From: Voacanga thouarsii
Taxonomy: Eukaryota > Streptophyta > Magnoliopsida > Gentianales > Apocynaceae
Assembly: GCA_026120185.1 (NCBI GenBank)
Contig: JANUWF010002353.1
Coordinates: 930,001-994,000, forward strand
Length of the DNA stretch: 64,000 bases
Reading direction: 5' to 3'
Translations under genes and position numbers: made by a program
Shown: positions 38,735 to 49,153 of the stretch, piece after piece
Layout: each line of letters opens with the position of its first letter
Position numbering within the stretch: the first letter of the stretch is position 1
The notes under the pieces: generated by a model
Told to the model about the DNA's origin: nothing
The model's input: only the letters and a program-made list of their open reading frames with translations
Database searches by the model: none

Positions 38735-40525
38735 TCATCGTTTTCTCTTTCTTTTGGAATTTTTGTTGATGTCCTCAGCATTTGTTGGCAATTCCTTCAA
38801 TTTGACAGCAATAGCAGAGCTCCACAAAGCCTTTTCAACATCAGATGGTGTGAATAGATCCCCCTCTGTAGTTAGTTCCTATAAGCATTTTTTTTGTCAA
38901 ATTGCAGCAACCCCATAAAAATGCAATCTTGGGTATAAAAGACACCAAAATTCATGACAAGGTAGCAGCAAGGCAAACACTAATAACAATGACAAGTTAA
39001 TCCATACAGAGATATTGTTACAACAAATTGCTATGCATCAGTTAATGTAGTTTTAAAAGAAACGACAAACAGATTTCACTTCTTAAAAGCATTCTCCTTT
39101 TGAGCCAACAGACCAGAAGAGTTTAAAAAGGAAAAAAAAACCAAAAAGGAATGTTAATAGTCTAATTGTCATATGCCATATGAACCTTAAATACCTATTA
39201 GAAATTCAGGTAGCAGTTTTGACATGTCTAATCTGAAGAAAAAACTTTCTCTCGATAATTTATCTCCTTGAGATGAATAAGCCTTCAAGGTCACGAAAGA
39301 TAAACATGCATTCCACCCACAAGGATGCAGGAATAAGGTATTTCTGATGCGACTACAGATGTTCAAGCGTATAAGAATATCATACTCAGAGTAAAGCATC
39401 AAACTGTAATCAGATAAACTAAAAGGGGTAGGTAACATAGTCAAGGGTTCAGCAACTTACGTGACATTTTGAGATTAAGAACCCTTTGGCCACCAAAAAC
39501 AAATAAAAAGGGAAAATACACCACCACAAGTGCAAGTTTTGGGAAGCAAAGGAAAATAGAAGAGAAAATGTCCCCAGTTGGATCACCACCCATTGCACTA
39601 ATACAAGGGAAAAATCAGTCAAGATAAGGTATTTAGCATCAATTTAGCAACAAGCTTTGTGCTTTGGCTGCCAATTCACCAACCGTTACCTACAAAGCAA
39701 TTACAATATATATATTTGCATTTGGGCACCTACTATATCCTTAGAAAATTATGGAGAAACTCAAACATCACAAGCAAGGACCAGCAGCAACTGCAATAAT
39801 TACATTTAGTCATCTTCACTCTTCAGTGAGCAGAAGCTAGTCGCAGAACGTCCTAAATCAAATGTTCCCCAACAAAAAGACATCTTTGAAAAGGAGAAAA
39901 TATAAACAAACCTTAGCTTTGGCTTGTAACTTCTGCACAAAGACCAGATAACCCTTCAATGTATAATCTTTAGAGTTACCAATTGCTGCCACCATCGCCT
40001 ATAATCTCATAATTACACCATAAAAGAAAAATCTTTCAACTTCCACTTGCAACCCCAATAAATTCTTCAAACGAGAAAATAAAAAGTTAAAATTACTCCA
40101 TGAACTTTTACCTCATCGGACATGAATGGAGCAATTTCAGGGCAATAAGCAGCCAGAATTGCAGAGGCAGTGGCGGGACCTACGCCTTTCAAAACGGTAA
40201 GCTCCGAAACAGCTTTAGAAACATCAGGCAAAGCTTCGAAAGCCTTCTGTGATGCTGACTTTACAACGTCGTTGTTTAATGAAGAGACAAAATCCAATAG
40301 CCTCGGCCTCCATTTTCCTCTAGTGAGCTTCCATTGCATGAGCTTCGAAAGCTCAGGAGTCGTAATATGAGGACTAGGGTTTCGCTGCTTGATAAGAACA
40401 GGAAGCTCGTTTGTATAGAAGTCGTCAAGAGAAATAAGGTTGGGCTTGTTTAAGGATTCGATTCGACACTTGTATGACGAGAGGGCAGATTTCCACAAAC
40501 CCATGTCGGAGCAATTCATGTCCAT
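38735..40525 (-). CDS. Small uncharacterised plant protein with helix-hairpin-helix motif
   Basis: Three exons in gene order are 40525-40112, 39998-39912 and 38878-38735, all joined in phase 0, giving about 214 residues. The start is the first in-frame ATG (MDMNCSDM). A helix-hairpin-helix DNA-contact motif (TVLKGVGPATASAIL) lies near residues 111-125, preceded by a charged segment containing MQWKLTRGKWRPRLLDF. The second exon contains KDYTLKGYLVFVQKLQ, and the protein ends in a basic tail (NSKRKRKR) that could be a nuclear signal. Helix-hairpin-helix motifs of this type occur in base-excision glycosylases, but I see none of the catalytic Lys/Asp pattern of the HhH-GPD glycosylases. I therefore call it only a probable DNA-binding protein. 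A copia LTR begins about 210 bp upstream of the start codon. Confidence 0.82.
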
Positions 40526-40736
40526 CGCTGCAACTGCTTGTCCGATCACCGATGATGATTACAGAGAAGGAGAGGATGGGGCAAATTTTTGTCTAGCTAT
40601 TGACCGGTCTTTACTACATTTTGTGCGTTTGCCGCTGAATTTTTGGAATTTAAATTTTGTGACATTAATGTAATGACGGAAAAATAGTCCGGGAAGTTCT
40701 ACAAAATACTTATTTTAGTCCTAAAATCTATATATA

Positions 40737-41090
40737 TGTTATGAATTATTGAAATCTTTATTAATTAGTGAATGTTTCACTAATTATAAATTTATGTGAA
40801 TTATTATAGAAGATTTTTATGAATGTCCACCATTTAGTGGAGACACCACTAATTGAGATTAGTGAAAGATGATGTATGCCATGATATATTCCACTAATTA
40901 GAGCTCTATAAATAGAGCTATGCTCTAAACTTGTAATACACCATTATTTTGTGAAAGAAAGATTAGTGAAAGAAATATTAGAGAAAATTGTGAGAGAAGA
41001 GAAAGAAAGAAATTCTTGTGCAAAATAGTTAGAGTTTTATTAGTGTGTAGTGTGAAGATTTTATTCTAACACTACCCTAATTTTATAACA
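40737..41090 (+). repeat. 5' LTR of the copia element
   Basis: 354 bp. Contains the promoter-like string CTCTATAAATAGAGC with TATAAATA at 40907-40914, probably the start region of element transcription. Confidence 0.93.
40907..40914 (+). promoter_or_regulatory. TATA box of the 5' LTR
   Basis: TATAAATA inside the short palindrome AGCTCTATAAATAGAGCT. The same box is kept in the 3' LTR (46099-46106) and in the second element (60954-60961). Confidence 0.7.
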
Positions 41091-41104
41091 CGTTATCAGC
41101 ACGA
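41091..41104 (+). other. Putative primer-binding site of the copia element
   Basis: CGTTATCAGCACGA follows the LTR directly. It is not complementary to the 3' end of initiator tRNA-Met. It resembles the complement of the anticodon arm of plant tRNA-Ile(AAU), recalled from memory, with a single difference at the wobble position. That would fit priming by an internal tRNA segment, as known for Drosophila copia. The element 2 copy at 61153 has a two-base swap in this site. Confidence 0.55.
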
Positions 41105-41137
41105 GTCTCTACCGGTACAAAATCCAGAAGACTAAGC

Positions 41138-42235
41138 ATGAGTTTCTGCCGTTACCAAAGCCAGAAGACAGATACACATTTATTGATCTCTATGGCTAAC
41201 CTCGCTAAATTCGAATTTGTAGCCATTAATATTTCTGAAAAAAATTATATGTCATGGGTTCTCGATGCAGAAATGCATCTAAATGCTGAAGGCCTTAGTA
41301 AAACTATTCGAGCAAATAATAGTACATCTGCACAACACAAGGTTAAAGTTTTGATTTTTATTCGTCATCATCTCGATGAAAATTTGAAAATGGAATATCT
41401 TACCGAAAAAGATCTATATGTCATGTGGGTAAATTCAAAAGAAAGATTTGACCACCTGAAAATAGTCGTACTACCCACTGCACGGTATGAATGGTTGCAC
41501 CTGAGATTGCAAGATTTTAAAATCGTGAATGAATATAGCTCCGCAATGTATAAAATTACATCTCAATTAAAATTATGCGGAGAAAAAGTGACTGATGAAG
41601 ATATGTTGGAAAAGACATTCTCCACCTTTCATGCCTCAAATATTGTCCTGCAGCAACAATATCGAGAAAATGGGTATACAAAATTTACAAATTTAATTAC
41701 TGCCCTCCTCATTGCAGAGAAAAATAATGAGTTATTATTGAGAAATCATAAAGCCAGACCAACTGGCTCAACAGCATTCCCAGAAGTGAATGCTATTGGC
41801 TCTAGCAGAAGCCATCGTTATAGTCGTGGTCGTGGCCGTGGTCGTAGACACGCTCGATATTTCCCTTATCACAATCATAATCAAACTGTGAGAAATACTA
41901 GCCACCTGAAGTGGAACAGAAAAGATCATAAGGGAAAAGAAAAAGAAATTGAAGAAAAGCATGAGGATATATGTTATAGATGTGGCATGAAAGGTCATTG
42001 ATCACGAAACTGTCGTACGGCTAAGCATTTAGTTGAATTGTATCCAGCTTCATTGAAAAATAAAAATGTGGAAGCAAATTTTTCTCAACATCCAATAAAT
42101 AATGCTGAGGATGATGATATTGATCCTGAAGATCTTAATATCAATATTACCCATATGGATGTATCGGATTTTTTTGAACAACCAGACGGTAGGATAGACC
42201 ATTTAATTGGTGCTGGCAGTGTCCAGAAGAACTAA
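41138..42235 (+). pseudogene. copia gag with a stop inside its zinc knuckle
   Basis: The frame opens at 41138, but the family-typical start is probably MANLAKFEF at 41192. It reads through the UBN2-like copia gag region and an Arg/Gly/His-rich segment into the zinc knuckle CYRCGMKGH. There a TGA at 41999-42001 replaces the codon expected for the aromatic residue before SRNC, consistent with a TGG to TGA change. The same frame then continues without interruption to 42235, including the acidic stretch around 42108-42140. One point mutation therefore separates two otherwise continuous parts. Confidence 0.88.
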
Positions 42236-42317
42236 AGCTTCATCCTGATATTTTTATATTTTCATTTTCATTCCATTCTAATAATATTTACGTTTGCATA
42301 TATATATTTGTGTTCAG

Positions 42318-43271
42318 ATGACTGTTGTTAATGATGATGTATGCATTATTGATAGTGGAACTACACACACCATACTAAAAAATGAGAAATATTTTTCTGA
42401 TCTCAAAATGGGAGAAATAAATATTTATACGATAAACGGTAGTACAAATGTAATTGAGGGCTCCGGAAGAGCTAGTATATTGTTGCCTAAAGGAACAACA
42501 ACTATTATTGATAAGGCACTATTTTCCTCAAAATTCAGAAGAAATTTATTGAGTTTTAAAGATATCCGCAGAAATGGGTATCATGTTGAAACAAATGAGG
42601 AAAATGGGATTGAGTATCTTTTTATTACTCAAATGCATTTGGGTAAGAAATCTGTATTAGAAAAACTGCCGTCTTTTTCTACTGGCCTATATTTTGTAAA
42701 AATACGTACAATTGAAATTCATCATCTAGTAAACCAGAAGTTTACTGATCCTATTACTTTTAGCATTTGGCATGACCGGTTGGGTCATTCGGGATCTACC
42801 ATGATGAGAAGAATCATTGAGAATACGCATGGTCATCCTTTAAAAAATAAAAGGATATTAACATCAAAAAAATTCGCATGTACTGCATGTTCACTAGGAA
42901 AATTAATTGTTAAACCATCACCAGTAAAAGTAGGAGCTGAAAGTCCTACATTTCTCGAACGGATTCACGGAGATATTTGTGGACCTATTGATCCACCATA
43001 TGGACCGTTCAAATATTTTATGGTCTTAATTGATGCATCATCCCGATGGTCACATGTATGTTTATTATCTACTCGCAACCTGGCGTTTGCGAGATTACTT
43101 GCTCAAATAATTAAATTACGAGCACAATTTCCTGACCATCACATTAAAAATATCCGTTTGGATAATGCTGGTGAATTTTCATCACATACTTTTGATGCAT
43201 ATTGCATGTCAATTGGGATTAATGTTGAACATCCTGTAGCTCATGTGTCACACACAAAATGGTCTTGCTGA
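42318..43271 (+). pseudogene. copia protease and integrase N-terminal part
   Basis: The frame holds an aspartic protease active site (IIDSGTTHT near 42348), a GAG-pre-integrase zinc region (HDRLGH ... CTACSLGK) and the start of the integrase core with the first two acidic residues (GDICGP near 42970 and LDNAGEF near 43157). A one-base insertion near 43245 shifts the frame just before the third acidic residue, and the original frame ends in a stop at 43271. Confidence 0.88.
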
Positions 43272-43617
43272 ATATTTGATTAAACGATTACAATTAATTA
43301 CTAGACCATTATTAATGAAAACAAATCTCTCAACATCTGCCTGGGGACATGCTATTCTACACGCTGCAACACTTGTACGTATAAGACCAGCTAGTTATCA
43401 TAAATTCTCTTCTTTGCAATTGGCTTTTGGGTCAGAACCAAATATTGCTCATTTAAGAATTTTTGGGTGTGCTGTATATATTCCAATTGCACCAAACCAA
43501 CGTACAAAGATGGGTCCTCAAAGAAGAAATGGGATATACGTTGGATATGATTCTCCCTCTATTATCGGGTATGTTGAACCCACGATAGGAGATGTATTCA
43601 CGACGAAGATTTGCTGA
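43243..43617 (+). pseudogene. copia integrase C-terminal part in shifted frame
   Basis: HTQNGLAEYLIKRLQ continues the integrase core and carries the catalytic Glu. HLRIFGCAVYIP and GIYVGYDSPS are the typical copia segment after integrase. A second frameshift near 43600 ends this frame. Confidence 0.85.
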
Positions 43618-44641
43618 TTGTCATTTTGATGAATCATTATTCCCTAAAGTAGGGGGAGAACCAAAACAGCATAAAAAGGATCTTACTTGGACAATATCAT
43701 TAAATTATCTTGATCCGCGCACAAGCGCATGTGAACTTGAAGTTCAAAAGATAATTCATTTGCAAAGCATTGCAAATCAAATGCCAGACGCTTTTGTTGA
43801 CTTCAGAAGAGTTACAAAATCGCATATTCCAGCTATAAATGCTCTTATTCGAATTGAAGTTCCAGCAGAACAAAATATTATACCTATTACTGTTGAGTTA
43901 AAAACACGCCAGAAGCGTGGCCGACCTCTTGGTTTTAAAGATAAAAATCCTCGAAAGAAAAGAGGATTAAATGATCCAGAAGATCATATTGAAGAAAAGT
44001 ATGATAAAGACCAAGAGAGAACTGATGACAAAGAACTAGAAGTTGATGAAACTAACACTAAAATTTCTATCAATTGTACCACTTCCGGTAGAAGTTGGAA
44101 TCGGATAGAAACTGTTATTAATAATATATTTACATACAATATATCTCTTGGTATTACACAGGATAATGATAATCCTGAACCAATATCAGTTGATGAATGT
44201 CGGTATAGAAAAGATTGGCTGCAATGGAAAGATGCGATTCAATCGGAGTTAAATGCACTGACAAAACGTGAAGTCTTCGGACCTGCAGTCCGAACACCAG
44301 AAGGTGTAAAACCTGTTGGCTACAAATGGATATTTGTGCGAAAGCGCAATGAAAAGAGTGAAATCGTTCGATATAAAGCGCGATTAGTAGCCCAAGGTTT
44401 TTCACAAAGACCAGGTATTGATTATGATGAAACTTATTCTCCTGTTGTTGATGCTATTACACTCCGATATCTTATCAGTTTGGCAGTACATGAAAAGATA
44501 GATATGCGCTTATTAGATGTTGTCACCGCTTACTTATATGAAAATTTAGAAAATAATGTTTACATGAAAATCCCCAAAGGATTTCATATGCCTGAGGCAT
44601 ATAAACATTATCCTCGTGAAAATTACTCCATCAAGTTGTAG
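43592..44641 (+). pseudogene. copia linker and reverse transcriptase N-terminal part
   Basis: A charged linker (basic KRGRPLGFKDKNPRKKRG, then acidic) leads to the reverse transcriptase palm: YKWIFVRKRN, YKARLVAQGFSQ, DYDETYSPV and LDVVTAYLYE, which holds the first catalytic Asp. A TAG at 44639-44641 interrupts the domain just before KSLYGLKQSGRMW, which continues in the same frame to a TAA near 44697. Confidence 0.88.
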
Positions 44642-45804
44642 AAATCATTATATGGCCTGAAGCAATCTGGGCGCATGTGGTTCACACGTCTTAGTTAATA
44701 TTTATTGAAAGCGGTATTTAAAAATGACCAGGTATGTCCATGTGTTTTTATTAAGAAATCTGGTTCTAAATTTGTGATATATATGTTGATGATATTAATC
44801 TTATTGGAACTCCTGAAGAGCTCCAAGAAACAATTGATTATTTAAAAAGAGAATTCGAAATCAAGGATTTTGGTCAAACCAAATTTTGCCTTGGTTTACA
44901 AATTGAACATTTGGAGAGTGGAACATTTATTCATCAATCAACATATACAGTAAAAGTGCTAAAAAGATTTTACATGGACAAAGCACATCCATTAAGTATT
45001 CCAATGATCGTCCGATCATTAAATGTGGATAAAGATCCTTTCCGACCTCAAGAAAATGATGAAGAACTCCTTGGTCCTGAAGTATCATATCTCAGTGCAA
45101 TTGGTGCATTGATGTATCTTGTTAATAATACACGACCTGATATTGCTTTTGCTGTCAATTTATTAGCAAGATTTAGTTCTTCACCAACACGACGACATTG
45201 GAATGGAATTAAACAAGTCATTCGATATCTCCAAGGTACAATTGATCTCCGATTATTTTATTCAAATAAAACTAGTCCAACATTGATAGGTTATGCAGAT
45301 GCTGGTTATTTATCTGATCCACATAAAGCACGTTCTCAAACGGGCTATCTATTTACATGTGAAAATACTGTTATATCATGGCGTTCTACGAAATAATTTA
45401 TAACAGCTACTTCTTCAAATCATGCTGAAATTATAGCCATTCATGAAGCAAGTCGAGAATGTGTATGGCTAAGATCTATGATTCATTATATCCGAGAAAG
45501 TTGTAGATTATCATCAATCAAAGATATTCCAACTCCTCTTTATGAAGACAATGCAGCTTGCATAGCTCAATTACGAGGAGGATATATTAAAGGAAATCAG
45601 ACAAAACATATTTCACCAAAATTCTTCTTTACTCATGAACTCCAGAAGAAATGTGAACTTGATGTGCTACAAATTCGGTCATGTGATAACCTCGCAGATA
45701 TTTTCACGAAGACTTTACCGATTGCAACATTTGAGAAGTTGAGATATAAAATCGGTATGCGTCGGTTTAAAGATTTAAAGGAATCATCTCATCAGGGGGA
45801 GTAA
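44642..45804 (+). pseudogene. copia reverse transcriptase C-terminal part and RNase H
   Basis: KSLYGLKQSGRMWF reads on from the previous stop. At the YVDD catalytic box a two-base expansion in an AT run (near 44780) splits the box between frames. From DDINLIGT the other frame runs to SWRSTK and a TAA at about 45394, then continues with the RNase H part (TATSSNHAEIIAIHEASRE, LYEDNAACIAQL, HISPKFFFTHELQ) to the end at 45804. Four separate lesions are therefore visible in this half of pol. Confidence 0.87.
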
Positions 45805-45919
45805 TAAACAGACATATAGAATAGTGTACTATTTTTCCTTCACTAGATTTTTTTTCCACTGGGTTTTTATCTAATAAGGTTTTAATGAGGCATATTCTTT
45901 ATGTAATGAATGGACATCC

Positions 45920-45928
45920 AAGGGGGAG
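45920..45928 (+). other. Polypurine tract of the copia element
   Basis: AAGGGGGAG directly precedes the TGTTATG start of the 3' LTR. Confidence 0.85.
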
Positions 45929-46278
45929 TGTTATGAATTATTGGAATCTTTATTAATTAGTGGAGGCTCCACTAATTATGGATTTATGTGAATTATTATA
46001 GAAGATTTTTATGGATGTCCACCATTTAGTGGAGACACCACTAATTCAGATTAGTAGAAGATGATGTATGCCATGATGTATTCCACTAATTAGAGCTCTA
46101 TAAATAGAGTTATTCTCTAAGCTTGTAATACACTATTATTTTGTGAAAGAAATATTAGTGAAAGAAAGATTAGAGAAAATTGTGAGAGAAGAAAAAGAGA
46201 GAAATTCTTGTGCAAAATAATTAGAGTTTTATTAGTGTGTAGTGTGAAAATTTTATTCTAACACTACCCTAATTTTAT

Positions 46279-46282
<4 letters not shown>
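45929..46282 (+). repeat. 3' LTR of the copia element
   Basis: 354 bp, same ends as the 5' LTR. Positions 45955-45977 form a perfect palindrome with 11-bp arms around one base. That palindrome has decayed in the 5' LTR. Confidence 0.93.

Positions 46283-46322
<40 letters not shown>
46283..46322. repeat. AT microsatellite at the copia 3' junction
   Basis: About 20 alternating A/T units begin exactly at the target duplication. The left flank of the element is also AT-alternating (40731-40736), so the element probably inserted into an existing AT run. Confidence 0.85.
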
Positions 46323-46326
<4 letters not shown>

Positions 46327-46399
46327 GGAGTTGCAGAACCCTCTGAGAGAGTCACCTGGCATTGTTACCTCCTGACATCTGGCACTATAAATCTAATTG

Positions 46400-47120
46400 A
46401 AGGAATTTAAAAAAAAAAAAAATTTGAAGGGTTTCTTAAATACAGCAAGGGAATTTAAAAAAAAGAAAAAGAAAATTGAAGGGTTTCAGAGAGCACAATG
46501 GGGTTGATTTTGGGAGAGGAATTCAGAGAACACAATGAAGTTGATTTTGGAAGAGGAAACTCCTCCATCCAAACAACAGATCAAAACCATAAAGAAAGCT
46601 AAGCCTACAAACAAACCGAAGGAAACTTATCAGTGGTGCGATGATGGGACGAAGGGTTATCAAAAGAGATGGGTTTAGTGAGCGATCCAGCTTCTCAACA
46701 TCATATCTAACGTCGCTGACGTTTCTCTGCAAAATTGATCTTGAAAGCCACTAATTGGAAGCCTGCGATGCCGCAACGGAGGACTCGGAGTTGGTGTGCA
46801 AATTGAGGAAATTGGTGTCCCCTCCACCTCTGCCAGACACTCCTCCGTCGCAGCAACAGATCAGAACCACAGAGAAGGTAAATCTACAAACAAACCGAAG
46901 AAAGCTTATCAACGGTGCAGCGATGGGACGAAGGGTCATCAAAAGAGATGGATTTGGCGAGCGATCCAGCTTCTCAACATCATCTCTAACGTCGATGACG
47001 TTTCTCTACAAAATTGACTTGGAAAGCCACTGATTGGAAGCCTGCGATGCCGCAGCGGAGGACTCGGAGTTGGTGTGCAAGTTGAGCAAATTGGCATCCC
47101 CTCCACCTCTGCTAGCGGTC
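46400..47120. repeat. Nested tandem duplications with a 280-bp unit
   Basis: Two adjacent units, 46561-46840 and 46841-47120, repeat with a 280-bp period. Shared landmarks are GGGACGAAGGGT(T/C)ATCAAAAG, GCGATCCAGCTTCTCAACATC and GCCTGCGATGCCGCA. Just upstream, a unit of about 37 bp (GCACAATGGGGTTGATTTTG at about 46493, ACACAATGAAGTTGATTTTG at about 46530) and another around GAATTTAAAAAAAA are also doubled. Frames through the 280-bp units encode no protein I recognise. Confidence 0.85.
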
Positions 47121-47641
47121 TCCTGAAAAGGTTTCCTCACCCGTGTGCCCTCACTCTCTCTCTTAGATTTTCTCCTCCCTTCCGGTATTTTATCTCTTCA
47201 GTTTTTGGCCTAATGATTTTTTGCTTCTATATTCCCTCTTGGAAATAAAGAGGAATCATTATTTTCTGTGGTGCCATATTCTGTGAAGTTTGATATGATT
47301 AAACAAATGAAGAATATTTTGGGATAAATTTATGGTTCTGAATACCAACCACTGCTAGGTGAAAAGTATGGTGTTTGTTGCTTTGCTATGTTTAATTTTC
47401 CACTGAAGTTATGTTTTTCAACATGCATGTGTTTTAGAATTTGATGATTTGGGCCTATGGATTTGGATTGAGAAATTTTTTCATCTGCTTTGAAAGTTTG
47501 CCTTTTTGTTTGTTGTTTTTATTCACCCTAAAAAATATGCATATTGCTTATTAGTACTATTATTGTCTTTGATTTTCAGATATTTATACCTAACAGCAGC
47601 AGCACTTAAACTGAAATCAAACCTAGCCAATTTAACCAACA

Positions 47642-48408
47642 ATGTTGGCAAGTACATGTATCTGTTGGCTTCCAATTGGCCAGCTTTTTCTGTTTTTCAT
47701 CTTCTTGACGGCTGTTGCAGTGGCAAATAGAGATGTCAAGGAGGTGAATACATAGACGAAGAATTTGAGGATAATATACATATGTTTCTGTAAATTTTGT
47801 GGGCTTATGATTGATATGATCATGTACCTTACAGGACTTTTTTATTGTTTTCTTGAAGGATTCTTATCCACATTATAAAGAACCTGCAGTTCAGAACCAT
47901 GTTGATATTCTCTCAACCCTCAAAGGAAGGTTTGTTCTTGCCCTTTGATACTTATATCCATTAATGAATTCTATAGATGTTTACATTTCTTCTACATTAG
48001 AAAGAAGTTTTCTTGACTCTGGGCTGCCTTCATTAAAACAGTGAAACTGATGCAAGAGGGTCCCTGGTCTACAGCTACACGACAAGCTTCAATGTATTCG
48101 CGACAAAGCTGTCCAAAGATGAAGTTGGCATGTTATCCAGTATGAAAACAGTGTCTGAAAATTTGGCTGAATTTGTTTTAAATGCTTTTGTGGGTTGCTT
48201 TAAATGAGGTGATTGTTACTGGAATTTGATCTCTTCAGGCATGGATGAAATACTTTCGGTGTTTCCAAATCGATATCGCAAGCTGCATACCACTAAATCC
48301 TGGGAATTTATCGGACTAATGACAGTGCAATATGCATATTGTTTTATGAAGAATCCATCCTATGGGCCAGTTGTTTCTATTTGTTTGTTTAGTGAAAGTT
48401 CCATTTAA
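47642..48408 (+). pseudogene. Subtilase (SBT4/cucumisin-type) copy limited to signal peptide and propeptide
   Basis: Four exons with matching phases can be read: 47642-47743, 47835-47929, 48042-48139 and 48239 onward. The first encodes a hydrophobic signal peptide (LFLFFIFLTAVAVA). The next three encode the I9 propeptide that folds and inhibits plant subtilases: QNHVDILSTLKG, SLVYSYTTSFNVFATKLSKD and SSMDEILSVFPN, then RKLHTTKSWEFIGL, which is where the mature protease would begin. After that the frame continues 24 codons into unrelated sequence and stops at 48408. No catalytic Asp, His or Ser region follows. The usual YIVYLG at the start of the propeptide reads FFIVFLK. I treat it as a truncated copy. 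If transcribed and spliced it would give a secreted propeptide-like protein. Confidence 0.82.
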
Positions 48409-49153
48409 AATGACTTTGTCAAATTCATCTCTTGACTGTGTAGCCCTTATCCCTTCGTTGTTTTAGCAGTTGCGGTTTTGATCATTATTCCTGACTTCTA
48501 TTCTGAACCTTCTCTAACCATTCTAAATCATAAATTGAATGCAAAGATTATATATGAACGAAGATTATCATATGAAGAGTTCTGGATTACAATCTAACAA
48601 TCATTTTTAATAAACTACCGGTCTCCCATTGTTTAAAAAGTTGTGGTCTTCAACGCAGTGGAGCTGTTGAATTCTCGGACCCTTGATTCATTCAAAGAAT
48701 TGTAGATTGTGCTGACAAAGGGAGATTTGAATGGTTAAAAATTGCCTTTTTGTTTATTGTTTTTATTCTCTCTAAACAAATATATATGTTGCTTACTCAG
48801 TTGATCTCAATACCTCTATTTCTTATAGCGTATATTTTGGGCAAGGATGATTTTAAAATGCTACTTTGTATTTCCATTTGTCAATGAATGCAGATATGTG
48901 AAAGATGTTTGGCAGAATTTAAGCATCTGTAATAACAACTTTGTGATACGCATAAACAGTTTAAACATAACAGCCCATAGGTTGTTCAAGCATCATAGAA
49001 TTGATCTGTTTAGAATTTTATCAATAGTTGTGAGTTTAATTTGTTCTAATCATGTGAATATTGCAATATAGCAGTATGTTGTTCCTATTGTAGATATAGG
49101 TGATGTGTCCTTCATTAGAACCAATATGCTACTTTGCACGGTTTATTTTTTAG

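Larger units (their letters stand above)
40737..46282 (+). mobile_element. Ty1/copia LTR retrotransposon, full-length but coding-defective
   Basis: The element is 5546 bp long with two 354-bp LTRs, each beginning TGTTATGAATTATTG and ending TTTTATAACA. It is flanked by a 5-bp duplication, ATATA, at 40732-40736 and 46283-46287. It has a primer-binding site directly after the first LTR and a purine tract before the second. The domain order gag, protease, integrase, reverse transcriptase, RNase H is the copia order. By eye the LTRs differ at about 22 of 354 positions (about 6%), so the insertion is not recent. Stops and frameshifts in gag, integrase and reverse transcriptase make it non-autonomous. 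A second relative starts at 60786. Confidence 0.95.

Noticed and set aside
40526..40549. Start of the helix-hairpin-helix protein at 40549
   Set aside because: The codon is GTG, which is not expected in a plant nuclear gene. The ATG at 40525 is used instead.
46283..46322. AT array as a possible CRISPR or origin-like repeat
   Set aside because: It is a simple dinucleotide microsatellite at a retrotransposon target site. There are no spacers or conserved units.
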